Notes under the pieces: model-generated | The model's database searches: none | What the model was told of the DNA's origin: nothing | The model's input: only the letters and a program-made list of their open reading frames with translations | Program-made: the position numbers and the translations under genes | Assembly (NCBI GenBank): GCA_026770585.1 | Contig: MU646309.1 | Coordinates: 520,079 to 532,780 of the forward strand | Source of the DNA: Baffinella frigidus | Lineage: Eukaryota > Cryptophyceae > Cryptomonadales > Baffinellaceae | Reading direction: 5' to 3' | DNA: 12,702 bases | Shown: one piece after another, positions 1 through 5,007 of the stretch | Numbering within the stretch: the first letter of the stretch is position 1 | Layout: each line of letters opens with the position of its first letter

Positions 1-105
1 GAAATTACATCGATGATTTTTAAGTCAAATCCCATGCAAATCTGCCTGGAATCCGGGCGCATCTGTGGGAGATTGACTCAAGATTTGCCCCTGGGTTGAC
101 TGCAG
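1..105 (+). other. Putative intron 3' end before first exon
   Basis: No coding signal is visible. The stretch ends in TTGACTGCAG, a plausible 3' splice site directly before a block conserved with the exon at 361. It is probably the tail of an intron that starts outside the window. Confidence 0.4.
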
Positions 106-230
106 GGTGGACCCTGAAACTGAACCTAAGACCTACGCCAGGCGAGGGCAGCATGCTTCCCGAACTAGGCGACACTGTTCAGCACGACGATGACGCGTGG
201 GCGATTGTTCGTCGCAGCTTTGACCAGTAG
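106..230 (+). CDS. Exon copy 1, PTPGEG / VQHDDDAWA block
   Basis: Read from TGG at 108, this gives WTL-L-L-PTPGEG-MLP-LG, then VQHDDDAWA. The second copy at 361-458 aligns codon for codon with no indel over 32 codons. Twelve codons differ: five are synonymous and most of the rest are conservative (K/N, R/K, S/T, E/D), which favours coding. Both copies carry two bases between the AG acceptor and TGG, so the intron phase is conserved. Homology stops at 203. The frame then runs into a TTTGACCAG repeat and a TAG at 228-230, so this copy is probably broken, or spliced at an unseen donor near 203. The protein family is not recognised; the block is acidic and probably soluble. Confidence 0.5.
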
Positions 231-316
231 CTTTGACCAGTATGTTCGTCGCAGCTTTGACCAGTACTGGTCAACCCAGTGTTCACACGAACACTGGGTG
301 GTCAAATATTTGACCA
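206..316. repeat. TTTGACCAG repeats with nested palindromes
   Basis: The unit GTTCGTCGCAGCTTTGACCA occurs at 206 and 244. Around it are an 18-bp perfect palindrome at 257-274 (TTGACCAGTACTGGTCAA), a hairpin with a 10-bp perfect stem at 274-299 (ACCCAGTGTT with AACACTGGGT) and a second 18-bp palindrome at 299-316 (TGGTCAAATATTTGACCA). The block separates the two copies of the HDDDAWA exon and looks like a small foldback insertion or repeat expansion. Confidence 0.7.
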
Positions 317-360
317 GTACCCGAACTGAGTGGATGCTCACTGGGTGGATGCTCACTCAG

Positions 361-480
361 ACTGGACCCTGAATCTGAGCCTCAAACCTACACCAGGCGA
401 GGGCACTATGCTGCCTGACCTAGGTGTCGATGTTCAGCACGACGATGACGCGTGGGCGAAACCGATGAACCTCGCGCCAG
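361..480 (+). CDS. Exon copy 2, PTPGEG / VQHDDDAWAKPMN block
   Basis: The acceptor is GCTCACTCAG (ends 360) and the likely donor is GCGCCAG|GTTTCA (481). Read from TGG at 363, the exon gives PTPGEGTMLPDLG, then VDVQHDDDAWAKPMNLAP. It is 120 nt long with phase-1 introns on both sides, a symmetric exon that can be duplicated without a frameshift. It is the more complete copy of the 106-203 block. The donor is followed within a few bases by a telomere-like array. No known domain is recognised. Confidence 0.55.
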
Positions 481-659
481 GTTTCAAATCCGTAACCCTA
501 AACCCTGAACCCTGAACCCTAAACCCCAAATCCCAAACCCCAAACCCCAAACCCCAAACCCTCAAACCCCACACCCCGAACCCCAACCCTCAAACACCAA
601 ACCCCACACCCCGAACCCCAACCCAAACCCCAAACCCCAAACCCCAAACCCCACACCAG
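481..659 (+). repeat. Telomere-like intron array (CCCTAAA/CCCCAAA)
   Basis: Nearly the whole stretch is degenerate 7-mers of the type CCCTAAA, CCCTGAA and CCCCAAA. It starts next to the donor GTTTCAAATCC and ends at ACACCAG, the acceptor of the next exon copy. Variants cluster in runs, for example consecutive CCCCAAA units at 531-560 and 626-650, as expected from local slippage. Confidence 0.75.
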
Positions 660-692
660 ATTGGAACTGCGAGGACCCAGAGGAGGATGACT
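660..692 (+). pseudogene. Truncated copy of the DWNCEDPEEDD exon
   Basis: After ACACCAG the sequence reads DWNCEDPEEDD and matches the complete exon at 777-809 with one synonymous difference (GAG/GAA). At GATGACT (692) homology ends abruptly and telomere-like repeat begins, with no donor GT. The intron 3' end CCCCACACCAG is shared by both copies, so the duplication included intron sequence. This copy looks like a broken duplicate. Confidence 0.6.
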
Positions 693-776
693 AACCCTAA
701 ACCATATACCCTAAACTCTAAACCCAACTCCAAACCCCTAAACCCCTAAACCCCTGAACTTCAAACCCCACACCAG
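693..776 (+). repeat. Telomere-like array between DWNCEDPEEDD copies
   Basis: Degenerate CCCTAAA, CCCCTAA and CTCTAAA units fill this stretch. The last bases, CACACCAG, form the acceptor of the exon at 777. Confidence 0.7.
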
Positions 777-880
777 ATTGGAACTGCGAAGACCCAGAGG
801 AGGATGACTCGTGCAACCTCCAGGACGCGACCGCCCTCATGAAGCGGGGGGTGGGGGTGGGCTTGGAAAAGGGTGTCGAG
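777..880 (+). CDS. Exon, DWNCEDPEEDDSCNLQDATALMKRG block
   Basis: The exon lies between acceptor CACACCAG (ends 776) and donor GTCGAG|GTAAAC (881). Read as AT|TGG, it gives DWNCEDPEEDDSCNLQD, ATALMKRG and a Gly/Val stretch ending GLEKGVE. It is 104 nt with a phase-1 start and phase-0 end. One alternative frame hits an early TGA and the other ends at TGA near 840. The start is strongly acidic with one Cys in each half. The family is not recognised. The donor is itself the first unit of a CCCTAAA array. Confidence 0.5.
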
Positions 881-1010
881 GTAAACCCTAAACCCCAAAC
901 CCCAAACCCCAAACCCTAAACCCCAAACCCTAAACTTCAAACCCCAAACCCCAAAACCCAAGCCCCAAACCCTAAACCCTAAACCCTAAACCCTAAACCT
1001 TAAACCCTAG
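881..1010 (+). repeat. Telomere-like intron array starting at donor GTAAACCC
   Basis: The array begins GTAAACCCTAAACC, so the 5' splice site is formed by telomere-like sequence. It ends AAACCCTAG, a usable 3' splice site also made from the repeat. Units are mixed CCCTAAA, CCCCAAA and CTTCAAA. Confidence 0.75.
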
Positions 1011-1043
1011 GTGGGTGGGGCGGGGGGGGTGTCAGAGGCGGAG
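1011..1043 (+). CDS. Possible 33-nt micro-exon in telomere-like DNA
   Basis: This is a non-repeat island between CCCTAG and GTGAAACCC. It is exactly 11 codons and reads VGGAGGVSEAE. The G-rich start followed by an acidic end resembles the tail of the exon at 777-880 (VGVGLEKGVE|GTAAAC), so it may be a decayed duplicate of that tail. Coding is uncertain. Confidence 0.3.
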
Positions 1044-1323
1044 GTGAAACCCTAAACCCTAAACCCCAAAACCCAAACCCCAAACCCTAAACCCTAGACC
1101 CTAAACCCCAAACCCTAAACCCTAAACCCTAAACCCTAAACCCTAAACCCCAAACCTCAAACCTCAAACCCTAAACCCTAAACTCTAAACCCTAAATCCT
1201 AAACCCTAAACTTCAAGCCCTAAATCCTAACCCCCAAACCCTAAACCCCAAACCCCAATTCCTCAACCCTAAAACCCAAGCCCTAAACTCTAAACCCTAA
1301 ACCCCAAACCCTCAACCCTAAAG
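1044..1323 (+). repeat. Telomere-like intron array, 280 bp
   Basis: The array runs from GTGAAACCCTAAACC to CCCTAAAG, immediately before the exon at 1324. It contains perfect CCCTAAA runs near 1108-1146 and degenerate units elsewhere (CCTCAAA, CTCTAAA, CTTCAAG, CCTAAAT). Confidence 0.75.
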
Positions 1324-1376
1324 GTGAAAGTGGTGCGGTTGGAGAACGCTGCTCTGAAGGCGTTGTTCTTCATGAG
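1324..1376 (+). CDS. Exon copy 1, VKVVRLENAALKALFFM
   Basis: The 53-nt block lies between CTAAAG and ATGAG|GTCTTT. It reads VKVVRLENAALKALFFM, an amphipathic helix-like segment. The second copy at 1523-1575 differs by one synonymous change (GTG/GTA). In both copies the presumed donor is followed by TTGCACCCTT and then directly by a TIR element, but the elements differ. The family is not recognised. Confidence 0.5.
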
Positions 1377-1390
1377 GTCTTTGCACCCTT

Positions 1391-1520
1391 CCACACAGCG
1401 GACTTCGAAGGAATTTTGAATAACCCTTCAGCGATAAGACCTAGGACCCTACGGTAGGCAATCCGTAGGGACATGGGGGGGGGTCCCTACGGATAAAGAA
1501 CCGTAGGAACTTACGAATAA
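1391..1520 (+). mobile_element. TIR element, CCACACAGCGG family, right end lost
   Basis: The left end CCACACAGCGGACTTCGAAGG matches the left end of the complete element at 4114-4274. The interiors also match (GCGATAAGACCTA, then the core CCCTACGGTAGGC). The right TIR is absent; sequence passes instead into the second copy of the VVRLENA exon. The element lies about 14 nt inside a putative intron and is non-autonomous, with no transposase frame. Confidence 0.6.
1447..1470. repeat. Palindromic core CCCTACGGTAGGC..CCGTAGGG
   Basis: CCCTACGG and CCGTAGGG flank TAGGCAAT, giving an 8-bp perfect stem. A near-identical 24-25 bp core occurs at 3608-3631 and 4169-4193, and variants lie in four further elements. 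Confidence 0.7.
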
Positions 1521-1522
1521 AG

Positions 1523-1575
1523 GTGAAAGTAGTGCGGTTGGAGAACGCTGCTCTGAAGGCGTTGTTCTTCATGAG
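1523..1575 (+). CDS. Exon copy 2, VKVVRLENAALKALFFM
   Basis: Second copy of the 1324-1376 exon with one synonymous substitution. The presumed donor is ATGAG|GTATTT, better than GTCTTT in copy 1. The intron would then contain GTATTTGCACCCTTC, the TIR element 1591-1761 and a long pyrimidine tract ending TTAAG at 1802. Confidence 0.5.
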
Positions 1576-1590
1576 GTATTTGCACCCTTC

Positions 1591-1761
1591 CCACACGAGG
1601 CTATCTATGCGAACAGATTCCCAAGTCAATTATTGGATTATTGCCCAGGAGACACGCCAAAAATCAGCAATTGGAGCCATTGCTACACGCTTTCCGTGCA
1701 GCTTTCCCCACAAAACCCCAAAACGTCCTTTTGTTCTCTTCGCCTGAATAGCCTCGTGTGG
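1591..1761 (+). mobile_element. 171-bp TIR element, CCACACGAGGCTA family, copy A
   Basis: CCACACGAGGCTA at the left is mirrored by TAGCCTCGTGTGG at the right. A second copy lies at 11691-11862 in the opposite orientation, and the two align over their whole length at roughly 80-85% by eye. Short frames across it are not conserved between copies. This is a MITE-like element of unassigned superfamily. Target duplication cannot be read because the right flank is TTC repeats. Confidence 0.8.
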
Positions 1762-1940
1762 TCTTCTTCTTCTTCTTCGTCTTTGTTTTTCTCGCGCCTT
1801 AAGTTGAGTGATCCAAGAGTCCATGCGCCCTATGACGGTCTGCGCACCCAATCACAAACGGTGTGTTTTGTGTAGGGGGTATGAGCCGGCTGATATCTGC
1901 AGCCTTGCTGAAGCTTCTAGACCCTCCCCCCCCCCCCACA
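1762..1940 (+). other. Pyrimidine tract and gene-poor stretch
   Basis: 1762-1800 is TTC/TTT-rich and ends CCTTAAG, a plausible intron 3' end. The remainder has only short unsupported open frames and ends in a C-run at 1925-1937 beside the next TIR element. Confidence 0.4.
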
Positions 1941-2129
1941 CACACGGTGGACTACGAACCTTTCATCAAAAGTCAACTTGCCTTGATGCAATAAACGCAC
2001 TACCGGAGTTAGGGTGAGGACCCTTACTTCTTTTTCGCACCCCGCAGTTGGCGAGGGGAGCTGCCCCACTCGGCGCTGCTCAAGGAGGCTGGTTCTGGGT
2101 GCCGTGGGGGATCCGTAGTCCACCGTGTG
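1941..2129 (+). mobile_element. TIR element carrying an exon copy (Pack-MITE-like)
   Basis: CACACGGTGGACTACG at 1941 is mirrored exactly by CGTAGTCCACCGTGTG ending at 2129. These ends and about 40 bp of adjoining sequence match the CACACGGTGG family at 3829-3965 and 6324-6460 (reverse orientation). The interior differs from those members. It holds a pyrimidine-rich acceptor, CACCCCGCAG, and a copy of the WRGELP..LLKEAG exon found outside the element at 2271. This looks like capture of an exon by a non-autonomous DNA transposon, although independent insertions of two ends cannot be excluded. Confidence 0.65.
2048..2092 (+). pseudogene. Captured exon fragment, WRGELPHSALLKEAG
   Basis: After CCCCGCAG the frame reads WRGELPHSALLKEAG and remains open through the element's right TIR. 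It differs from the 2271 copy by D to H and one synonymous change, then diverges at the point corresponding to GLVRAIRNEA. The acceptor and upstream pyrimidine tract are intact, so it could be spliced into a transcript. Confidence 0.45.
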
Positions 2130-2132
2130 ATC

Positions 2133-2219
2133 TCGACCCTTCTCGACCCTTCTCTTCCCTTTTCGATCCTTCTTCACCCTTCTCGACCCTTCTCGATCCT
2201 TCTCGATCCTTCTCGACCC
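2133..2219 (+). repeat. 10-bp minisatellite, TTCTCGAYCC unit
   Basis: Tandem units of the form CCTTCTCGAC / CCTTCTCGAT, with degenerate versions, directly follow the right TIR of the preceding element. Confidence 0.75.
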
Positions 2220-2270
2220 CCACTCCGCACTGCCTGCATTCTCCTTGACCTGTTTTAGCATGTTCTGCAG

Positions 2271-2343
2271 TTGGCGAGGGGAGCTGCCCGACTCGGCGCT
2301 GCTCAAGGAGGCGGGGCTCGTCCGCGCGATCCGCAACGAGGCT
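2271..2343 (+). CDS. Exon, WRGELPDSALLKEAG LVRAIRNEA block
   Basis: The acceptor is TGTTCTGCAG (ends 2270). The frame reads WRGELPDSALLKEAG then LVRAIRNEA, probably an alpha-helical segment. Partial copies at 2048-2092 and 2464-2502 agree in this frame. No donor is obvious; a CT microsatellite follows GAGGCT, and the true 3' boundary is uncertain. The family is not recognised. Confidence 0.5.
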
Positions 2344-2354
2344 CCAGCCCTAAA

Positions 2355-2403
<49 letters not shown>
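2355..2403. repeat. (CT)n microsatellite
   Basis: Nearly pure CTCTCT with occasional TTT. It could act as an intron polypyrimidine tract, but no AG follows closely with coding behind it. Confidence 0.9.
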
Positions 2404-2405
<2 letters not shown>

Positions 2406-2463
2406 ACAACCTGAGGCTCACAACCTGATATTTTTGCGCGTTTTGGAAAATTTAGTGTGAAGG

Positions 2464-2502
2464 AGGCTGGGCTCGTCCGCGCGATCCGCAACGAGGCTCG
2501 CT
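2464..2502 (+). pseudogene. 3' fragment of the KEAGLVRAIRNEA exon
   Basis: AAGGAGGCTGGGCTCGTCCG and what follows reads KEAGLVRAIRNEAR, matching the end of the 2271 exon, but it lacks the WRGELP start and any acceptor. A second CT tract follows it, so exon end plus CT tract was duplicated as a unit. Confidence 0.5.
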
Positions 2503-2503
2503 A

Positions 2504-2550
<47 letters not shown>
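2503..2550. repeat. (CT)n microsatellite, second copy
   Basis: CTCTCT tract like the one at 2355, followed by GAGGCTCGC, which echoes the preceding exon end. Confidence 0.9.
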
Positions 2551-2553
<3 letters not shown>

Positions 2554-2569
2554 CTCGCACCCCTCCCTG

Positions 2570-2670
2570 ACATTTATATTTTCACAACACCCTCACATTT
2601 CTATTTTCACAACAATTTCACAGCACATTTCTATTTTTACAACATTTTCACAGCACATTTCTATTTTCAC
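2570..2670 (+). repeat. Tandem repeat, ACATTTCTATTTTCACA unit
   Basis: Four to five degenerate units of about 20-30 bp share CACATTTCTATTTTCAC. The last unit abuts the CCACACAGCGG end at 2673. Confidence 0.75.
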
Positions 2671-2672
2671 GG

Positions 2673-2708
2673 ACCACACAGCGGGCTACGAAGGAATTTC
2701 CAACCAAA
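2673..2708 (+). mobile_element. Solo left end of CCACACAGCGG family
   Basis: CCACACAGCGGGCTACGAAGG followed by AATTTCC matches the left ends at 1391 and 4114. No mirrored end was found before 4274, so this is a truncated element. Confidence 0.5.
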
Positions 2709-2734
2709 AGCGGTGTGCACATGCTTCTAAGCAG

Positions 2735-2945
2735 CAGCGTTACGAGCAGGAGGCTGTGATGCAGAAGCTGGCCCCCTTCACGCCACTTAGCAGCCACCGG
2801 GGGCTTCACGGATACAGTCCATCTAAACCATTTGTACTAGAATCTTATCCATTTGCATTGGATTGTAACCGCATTTTCCCCGGATATCCGGGGGAAAAGG
2901 AACTCGGCCGCTGCTAAGTGGATGGGCGCGGACAGTGGGCCGCCG
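2735..2945 (+). pseudogene. KLAPF exon split by a TIR element
   Basis: After the acceptor TCTAAGCAG the frame reads QRYEQEAVMQKLAPF, matching QEAAMEKLAPF at 3190. At 2784 it is interrupted by a 137-bp TIR element. Beyond it, GGATGGGCGCGGACAGTGGG matches the continuation of the intact copy (KMDADGNPP) only loosely. A donor-like GTGAGG follows at 2946. This appears to be an exon copy disrupted by insertion. Confidence 0.45.
2784..2920 (+). mobile_element. 137-bp TIR element, CACTTAGCAGC family
   Basis: CACTTAGCAGC at the left is mirrored by GCTGCTAAGTG at the right. The interior segment ATCTAAACC..ACTAGAATCTT..TCCATTTG recurs at 11939-11990 in a partial copy. It lies inside the KLAPF exon copy, which gives the insertion site by comparison with the intact exon at 3196. 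Confidence 0.7.
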
Positions 2946-3031
2946 GTGAGGTCAAGAGGGAATTTTTGTTGAAGTGCTTGTGGCTGACACAAATATGTGT
3001 TGCATCCTTCTAACCAAATGTAATATATTTT

Positions 3032-3055
3032 GTTATACATACATACATACATATA

Positions 3056-3104
<49 letters not shown>

Positions 3105-3142
3105 TAATAAAAATGGTATATTATATATATATATATATATGT
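3032..3142. repeat. (CATA)n and (TA)n microsatellite in an intron
   Basis: CATACATACATA is followed by about 50 bp of nearly pure TA, an island, then a further 20 bp of TA. A GTTTCTAACTAAAAG branch-site and acceptor context follows just before the exon at 3196. The tract can extrude as a hairpin. Confidence 0.9.
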
Positions 3143-3195
3143 ATGTAACTGAAACGAATATTTATTGCGTGTTTCTAACTAAAAGCTTTGCGCAG

Positions 3196-3314
3196 GAGGC
3201 TGCAATGGAGAAGCTGGCCCCCTTCAAGATGGATGCGGATGGCAACCCTCCAGTGCCTGACCTCGATGACATCAAAGGCCAGAAGTTCGAGTTCGATCCC
3301 AACTTCGACCCGGG
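3196..3314 (+). CDS. Exon, EAAMEKLAPF..KGQKFEFDPNFDPG
   Basis: The acceptor GCTTTGCGCAG (ends 3195) has TTTCTAAC upstream, a good branch-point candidate. The frame reads EAAMEKLAPFKMDADG, NPPVPDLDDI and KGQKFEFDPNFDP. The likely donor is CCGGG|GTAAAA at 3315; read through, the frame would meet TAA at 3316, so this could also be a terminal exon. Its C-terminal part is repeated at 3468 and 3705. The protein is acidic with a repeated [YF]DP-N/H-F motif also seen at 7113. The family is not recognised. Confidence 0.55.
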
Positions 3315-3329
3315 GTAAAACCAGCCCTT

Positions 3330-3467
3330 CCATACAGTGGGCTTCGAAGGAATTTTTGGCCAGAAATGTGTTCAAATTTTTGGTGAGTAACATGTCTTTG
3401 TACCACGCAATTCTGAATTGGTACCACGAAAATAGATGGACCGAAATGCGAAGCCCGATGCGTGCCG
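3330..3467 (+). mobile_element. Element filling the intron between FDPNFDPG copies 1 and 2
   Basis: CCATACAGTGGGCTTCGAAGG at the left is related to CCACACAGCGGRCTWCGAAGG. The right end reads GCGAAGCCCGATGCGTGCCG, an imperfect mirror with a few inserted bases. It starts 15 nt after the donor GTAAAACC and abuts the next exon copy. An internal palindromic TGTACCACG..GGTACCACG segment is also present. Confidence 0.45.
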
Positions 3468-3529
3468 GTGCCTGACCTCGATGACATCAAAGGCCAGAAG
3501 TTCGAGTTTGATCCCAACTTCGACCCGGG
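3468..3529 (+). CDS. Exon copy 2, VPDLDDIKGQKFEFDPNFDPG
   Basis: Identical to the end of the 3196 exon apart from one synonymous change (TTC/TTT), including the donor and the following GTAAAACCAGCCCT. The upstream junction reads GTGCCG|GTGCCT without AG, so its acceptor is unclear (GCGAAG at 3452 is possible). It may be a duplicate lacking its own acceptor. Confidence 0.45.
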
Positions 3530-3543
3530 GTAAAACCAGCCCT

Positions 3544-3704
3544 CCCCGCACATTGGGCTACGAAGAGATTTCTCCATAATCTAACTTACGCGTGGATAAT
3601 CCACGGACCCTACGGTAGGCACTCCGTAGGGGTGTAGGGTTATTATGCCGTAACGGAAAGCTGTCCTATCGCAAAGTCGCTCAATTTCGGGGGTGGGCCG
3701 ACAG
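3544..3704 (+). mobile_element. Element-derived intron between FDPNFDPG copies 2 and 3
   Basis: CCGCACATTGGGCTACGAAG at the left is a diverged relative of the CCACACAGCGGGCTACGAAG end. The interior holds the core CCCTACGGTAGGCACTCCGT (3608). The right end is too diverged to call a TIR. The segment ends GGCCGACAG, a usable acceptor for the exon at 3705. Confidence 0.4.
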
Positions 3705-3765
3705 TGCCTGACCTCGATGGCATCAAGGGCCAAAAGTTCGAGTTTGATCCCAACTTCGACCCGGG
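3705..3765 (+). CDS. Exon copy 3, PDLDGIKGQKFEFDPNFDPG
   Basis: Bounded by acceptor CCGACAG and donor CCGGG|GTGAAACC. Against copy 1 it has three synonymous changes and one replacement (D to G), a pattern expected of coding sequence. The intron start GTGAAACCAGCCCTCC is conserved with the other two copies. Confidence 0.55.
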
Positions 3766-3828
3766 GTGAAACCAGCCCTCCAAAGTCAAGTCTTTTGGTC
3801 GTTTGACAACCCCCCGATTTGTACCAGC

Positions 3829-3965
3829 CACTCGGTGGGCTACGAGGGTTTCGGTGACCCCTGATTCCGAGGTGTTACTTGACCAGTTGGCATTAGAAAA
3901 ATCCTTGAAGTTAATTGTCTTCAGATAAGTTGACTTTTGATGAAAGGTTCGTAGTCCACCGTGTG
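3829..3965 (+). mobile_element. 137-bp TIR element, CACACGGTGG family, copy 1
   Basis: The left end CACTCGGTGGGCTACGA mirrors the right end TCGTAGTCCACCGTGTG. The copy at 6324-6460 is the same length and about 88% identical by eye. The ends contain GTGGGC at the left and TTCGTAG at the right, so the element could supply its own splice signals. It has no coding frame. Confidence 0.8.
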
Positions 3966-4113
3966 AGGTGGGGGTCCAAAAATACAACATTGTAGACTTC
4001 CTGGTGAGTTTGTTAAGACTGTATGCGCCACGCCTACTGCCGTGAGAACCTTATTCTGAAAACACTGTCATCCATTTCCACACACGTTCCCATACCTCAG
4101 TCATGAACGACTC
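3966..4113. other. Spacer, nothing recognised
   Basis: Between two TIR elements there is no repeat or supported coding block. TTCCTG|GTGAGT at 4001 is a donor-like string without a recognisable exon before it. Confidence 0.4.
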
Positions 4114-4274
4114 CCACACAGCGGACTTTGAAGGGATTTCGCTAACCCTTGAGCGATAAGACCTACGACCCTACGGTAGGCAATACCGTAGGGATATAGG
4201 GGGGTTCCTACGGATGAGGAAACGGAAAGTCGGTGGATTGTCCACCAAAAATCCCTTCGTAGCCCGCTGTGTGG
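4114..4274 (+). mobile_element. 161-bp TIR element, CCACACAGCGG family, complete
   Basis: CCACACAGCGGACTTTGAAGG at the left mirrors CCTTCGTAGCCCGCTGTGTGG at the right, about 21 bp with a few mismatches. The core CCCTACGGTAGGCAATACCG (4169) and the left interior match the truncated member at 1391. This is the reference member of its family in the window. Confidence 0.8.
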
Positions 4275-4624
4275 CGCCGGACGCAGGACAGGAAGCAACC
4301 TGCACCGCATTTGACTGAACCAGGCAGGTTCTGGACCAGAACGATGACTAACCTTCTTCGATTCTTCTTTATTACTCTCGATACAGGTCCTAGATAGGCC
4401 CTTAAGCCTTGAGTTGAGTCATACGATCGTGTATGAGCCTTAAGGGACGGGCCCGCCTCAGAGACACGAGCTGTACGGTGCATGTGCTACGAACGCACAC
4501 CAGTGACTGCACCGGTTGTTACGCCTTAAGGAACGAGCCCGCCTCGGAAACGTGACTAGCCCAGGAAGGATCAGTAACAACGAATCCTAAATAAGTCAAC
4601 TGTGGTGGATTTTTGACCTTCCAC
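4275..4624. other. Gene-poor stretch with a hairpin and a direct repeat
   Basis: No supported coding. CCCTTAAG (4399) pairs with CTTAAGGG (4439), enclosing CATAC..GTATG, which gives a two-tier hairpin. GCCTTAAGGGACGGGCCCGC (4437) is repeated with changes at 4523. AATCCTAAATAAGTCAACTG near 4577 recurs at about 4897 as AATCCTGAATTAGTTCACTG. Confidence 0.55.
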
Positions 4625-4692
4625 GAGCCTAAACCCTAAAACCTAAACCCTACCCCCCCCCCCTAAAGCTTGAAACCCTAAACCTTAAACTC
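4625..4692 (+). repeat. Short telomere-like array
   Basis: Degenerate CCTAAACCC with a C-run at 4651-4661, ending at ACTCACACC ahead of a good pyrimidine-rich acceptor at 4715. It probably forms part of the preceding intron. Confidence 0.65.
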
Positions 4693-4715
4693 ACACCCCT
4701 GTTCTTCATTTTCAG

Positions 4716-4732
4716 GTTCAGCGATGACACGG
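4716..4732 (+). pseudogene. FSDD exon fragment cut by a TIR element
   Basis: After CTTCATTTTCAG the frame reads FSDD, matching FSDE at 4952 in phase and acceptor position. Eleven bases later a TIR element starts. Reading on gives TPDW, but that part is element sequence. Confidence 0.4.
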
Positions 4733-4857
4733 CCACGCCAGATTGGACAAGGGGGTTGGATTTTTTATTGCGTACCAGGGTACGCATGTCAACTTTTGAA
4801 ACCCCTGCCTTGAGGAAGAATTGACTTTTGGCGACCCTTTCCAAGACTCTGGCGTGG
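4733..4857 (+). mobile_element. 125-bp TIR element, CCACGCCAGA family
   Basis: The left end CCACGCCAGATTGGACAAGG mirrors the right end CCTTTCCAAGACTCTGGCGTGG imperfectly. The right half, TTTTGAAACCCCTGCCTTGA through GACTCTGGCGTGG, aligns with the right half of the element at 5544-5671. Further family ends lie at 7825, 8036 and 12297. Confidence 0.65.
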
Positions 4858-4951
4858 GGGGGGCGACGACGAACCCGGGAAGAATTCATACCACAGAATC
4901 CTGAATTAGTTCACTGCGGTGGATTTGAAGTGAACTGTGGCGGATTTCCAG

Positions 4952-5007
4952 GTTCAGCGATGAGAAGGAGTTTGACGATGCTGAGCCGATCGGGGACGCT
5001 CCCGGGG
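4952..5007 (+). CDS. Acidic exon, FSDEKEFDDAEPIGDAPG
   Basis: Bounded by acceptor GATTTCCAG and donor CCGGGG|GTAACC. The 56-nt block reads FSDEKEFDDAEPIGDAPG. Its first bases GTTCAGCGATGA are shared with the fragment at 4716. The donor's first bases merge into CCCTAAA repeats. The family is not recognised. Confidence 0.5.

Noticed and set aside
718-961. GFGVWGLGF-type open frames, minus strand
   Set aside because: Translation of TTTGGGGTTTAGGG repeats; the same artefact occurs at 5295-5813.
1917-2336. 139-codon open frame, minus strand
   Set aside because: It crosses a TIR element, a minisatellite and the reverse of the WRGELP exon; its KDRE/RRVEK tract is the minisatellite read backwards.
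4399-4446. tRNA or other structured RNA gene
   Set aside because: The hairpin has no T-loop, anticodon arm or CCA-type layout. No tRNA or rRNA signature was seen anywhere by eye.
4733-4746. Exon beginning TPDW after FSDD
   Set aside because: CCACGCCAGATTGG is the terminal repeat of a TIR element, so its similarity to the DWNCE exon start is coincidental.
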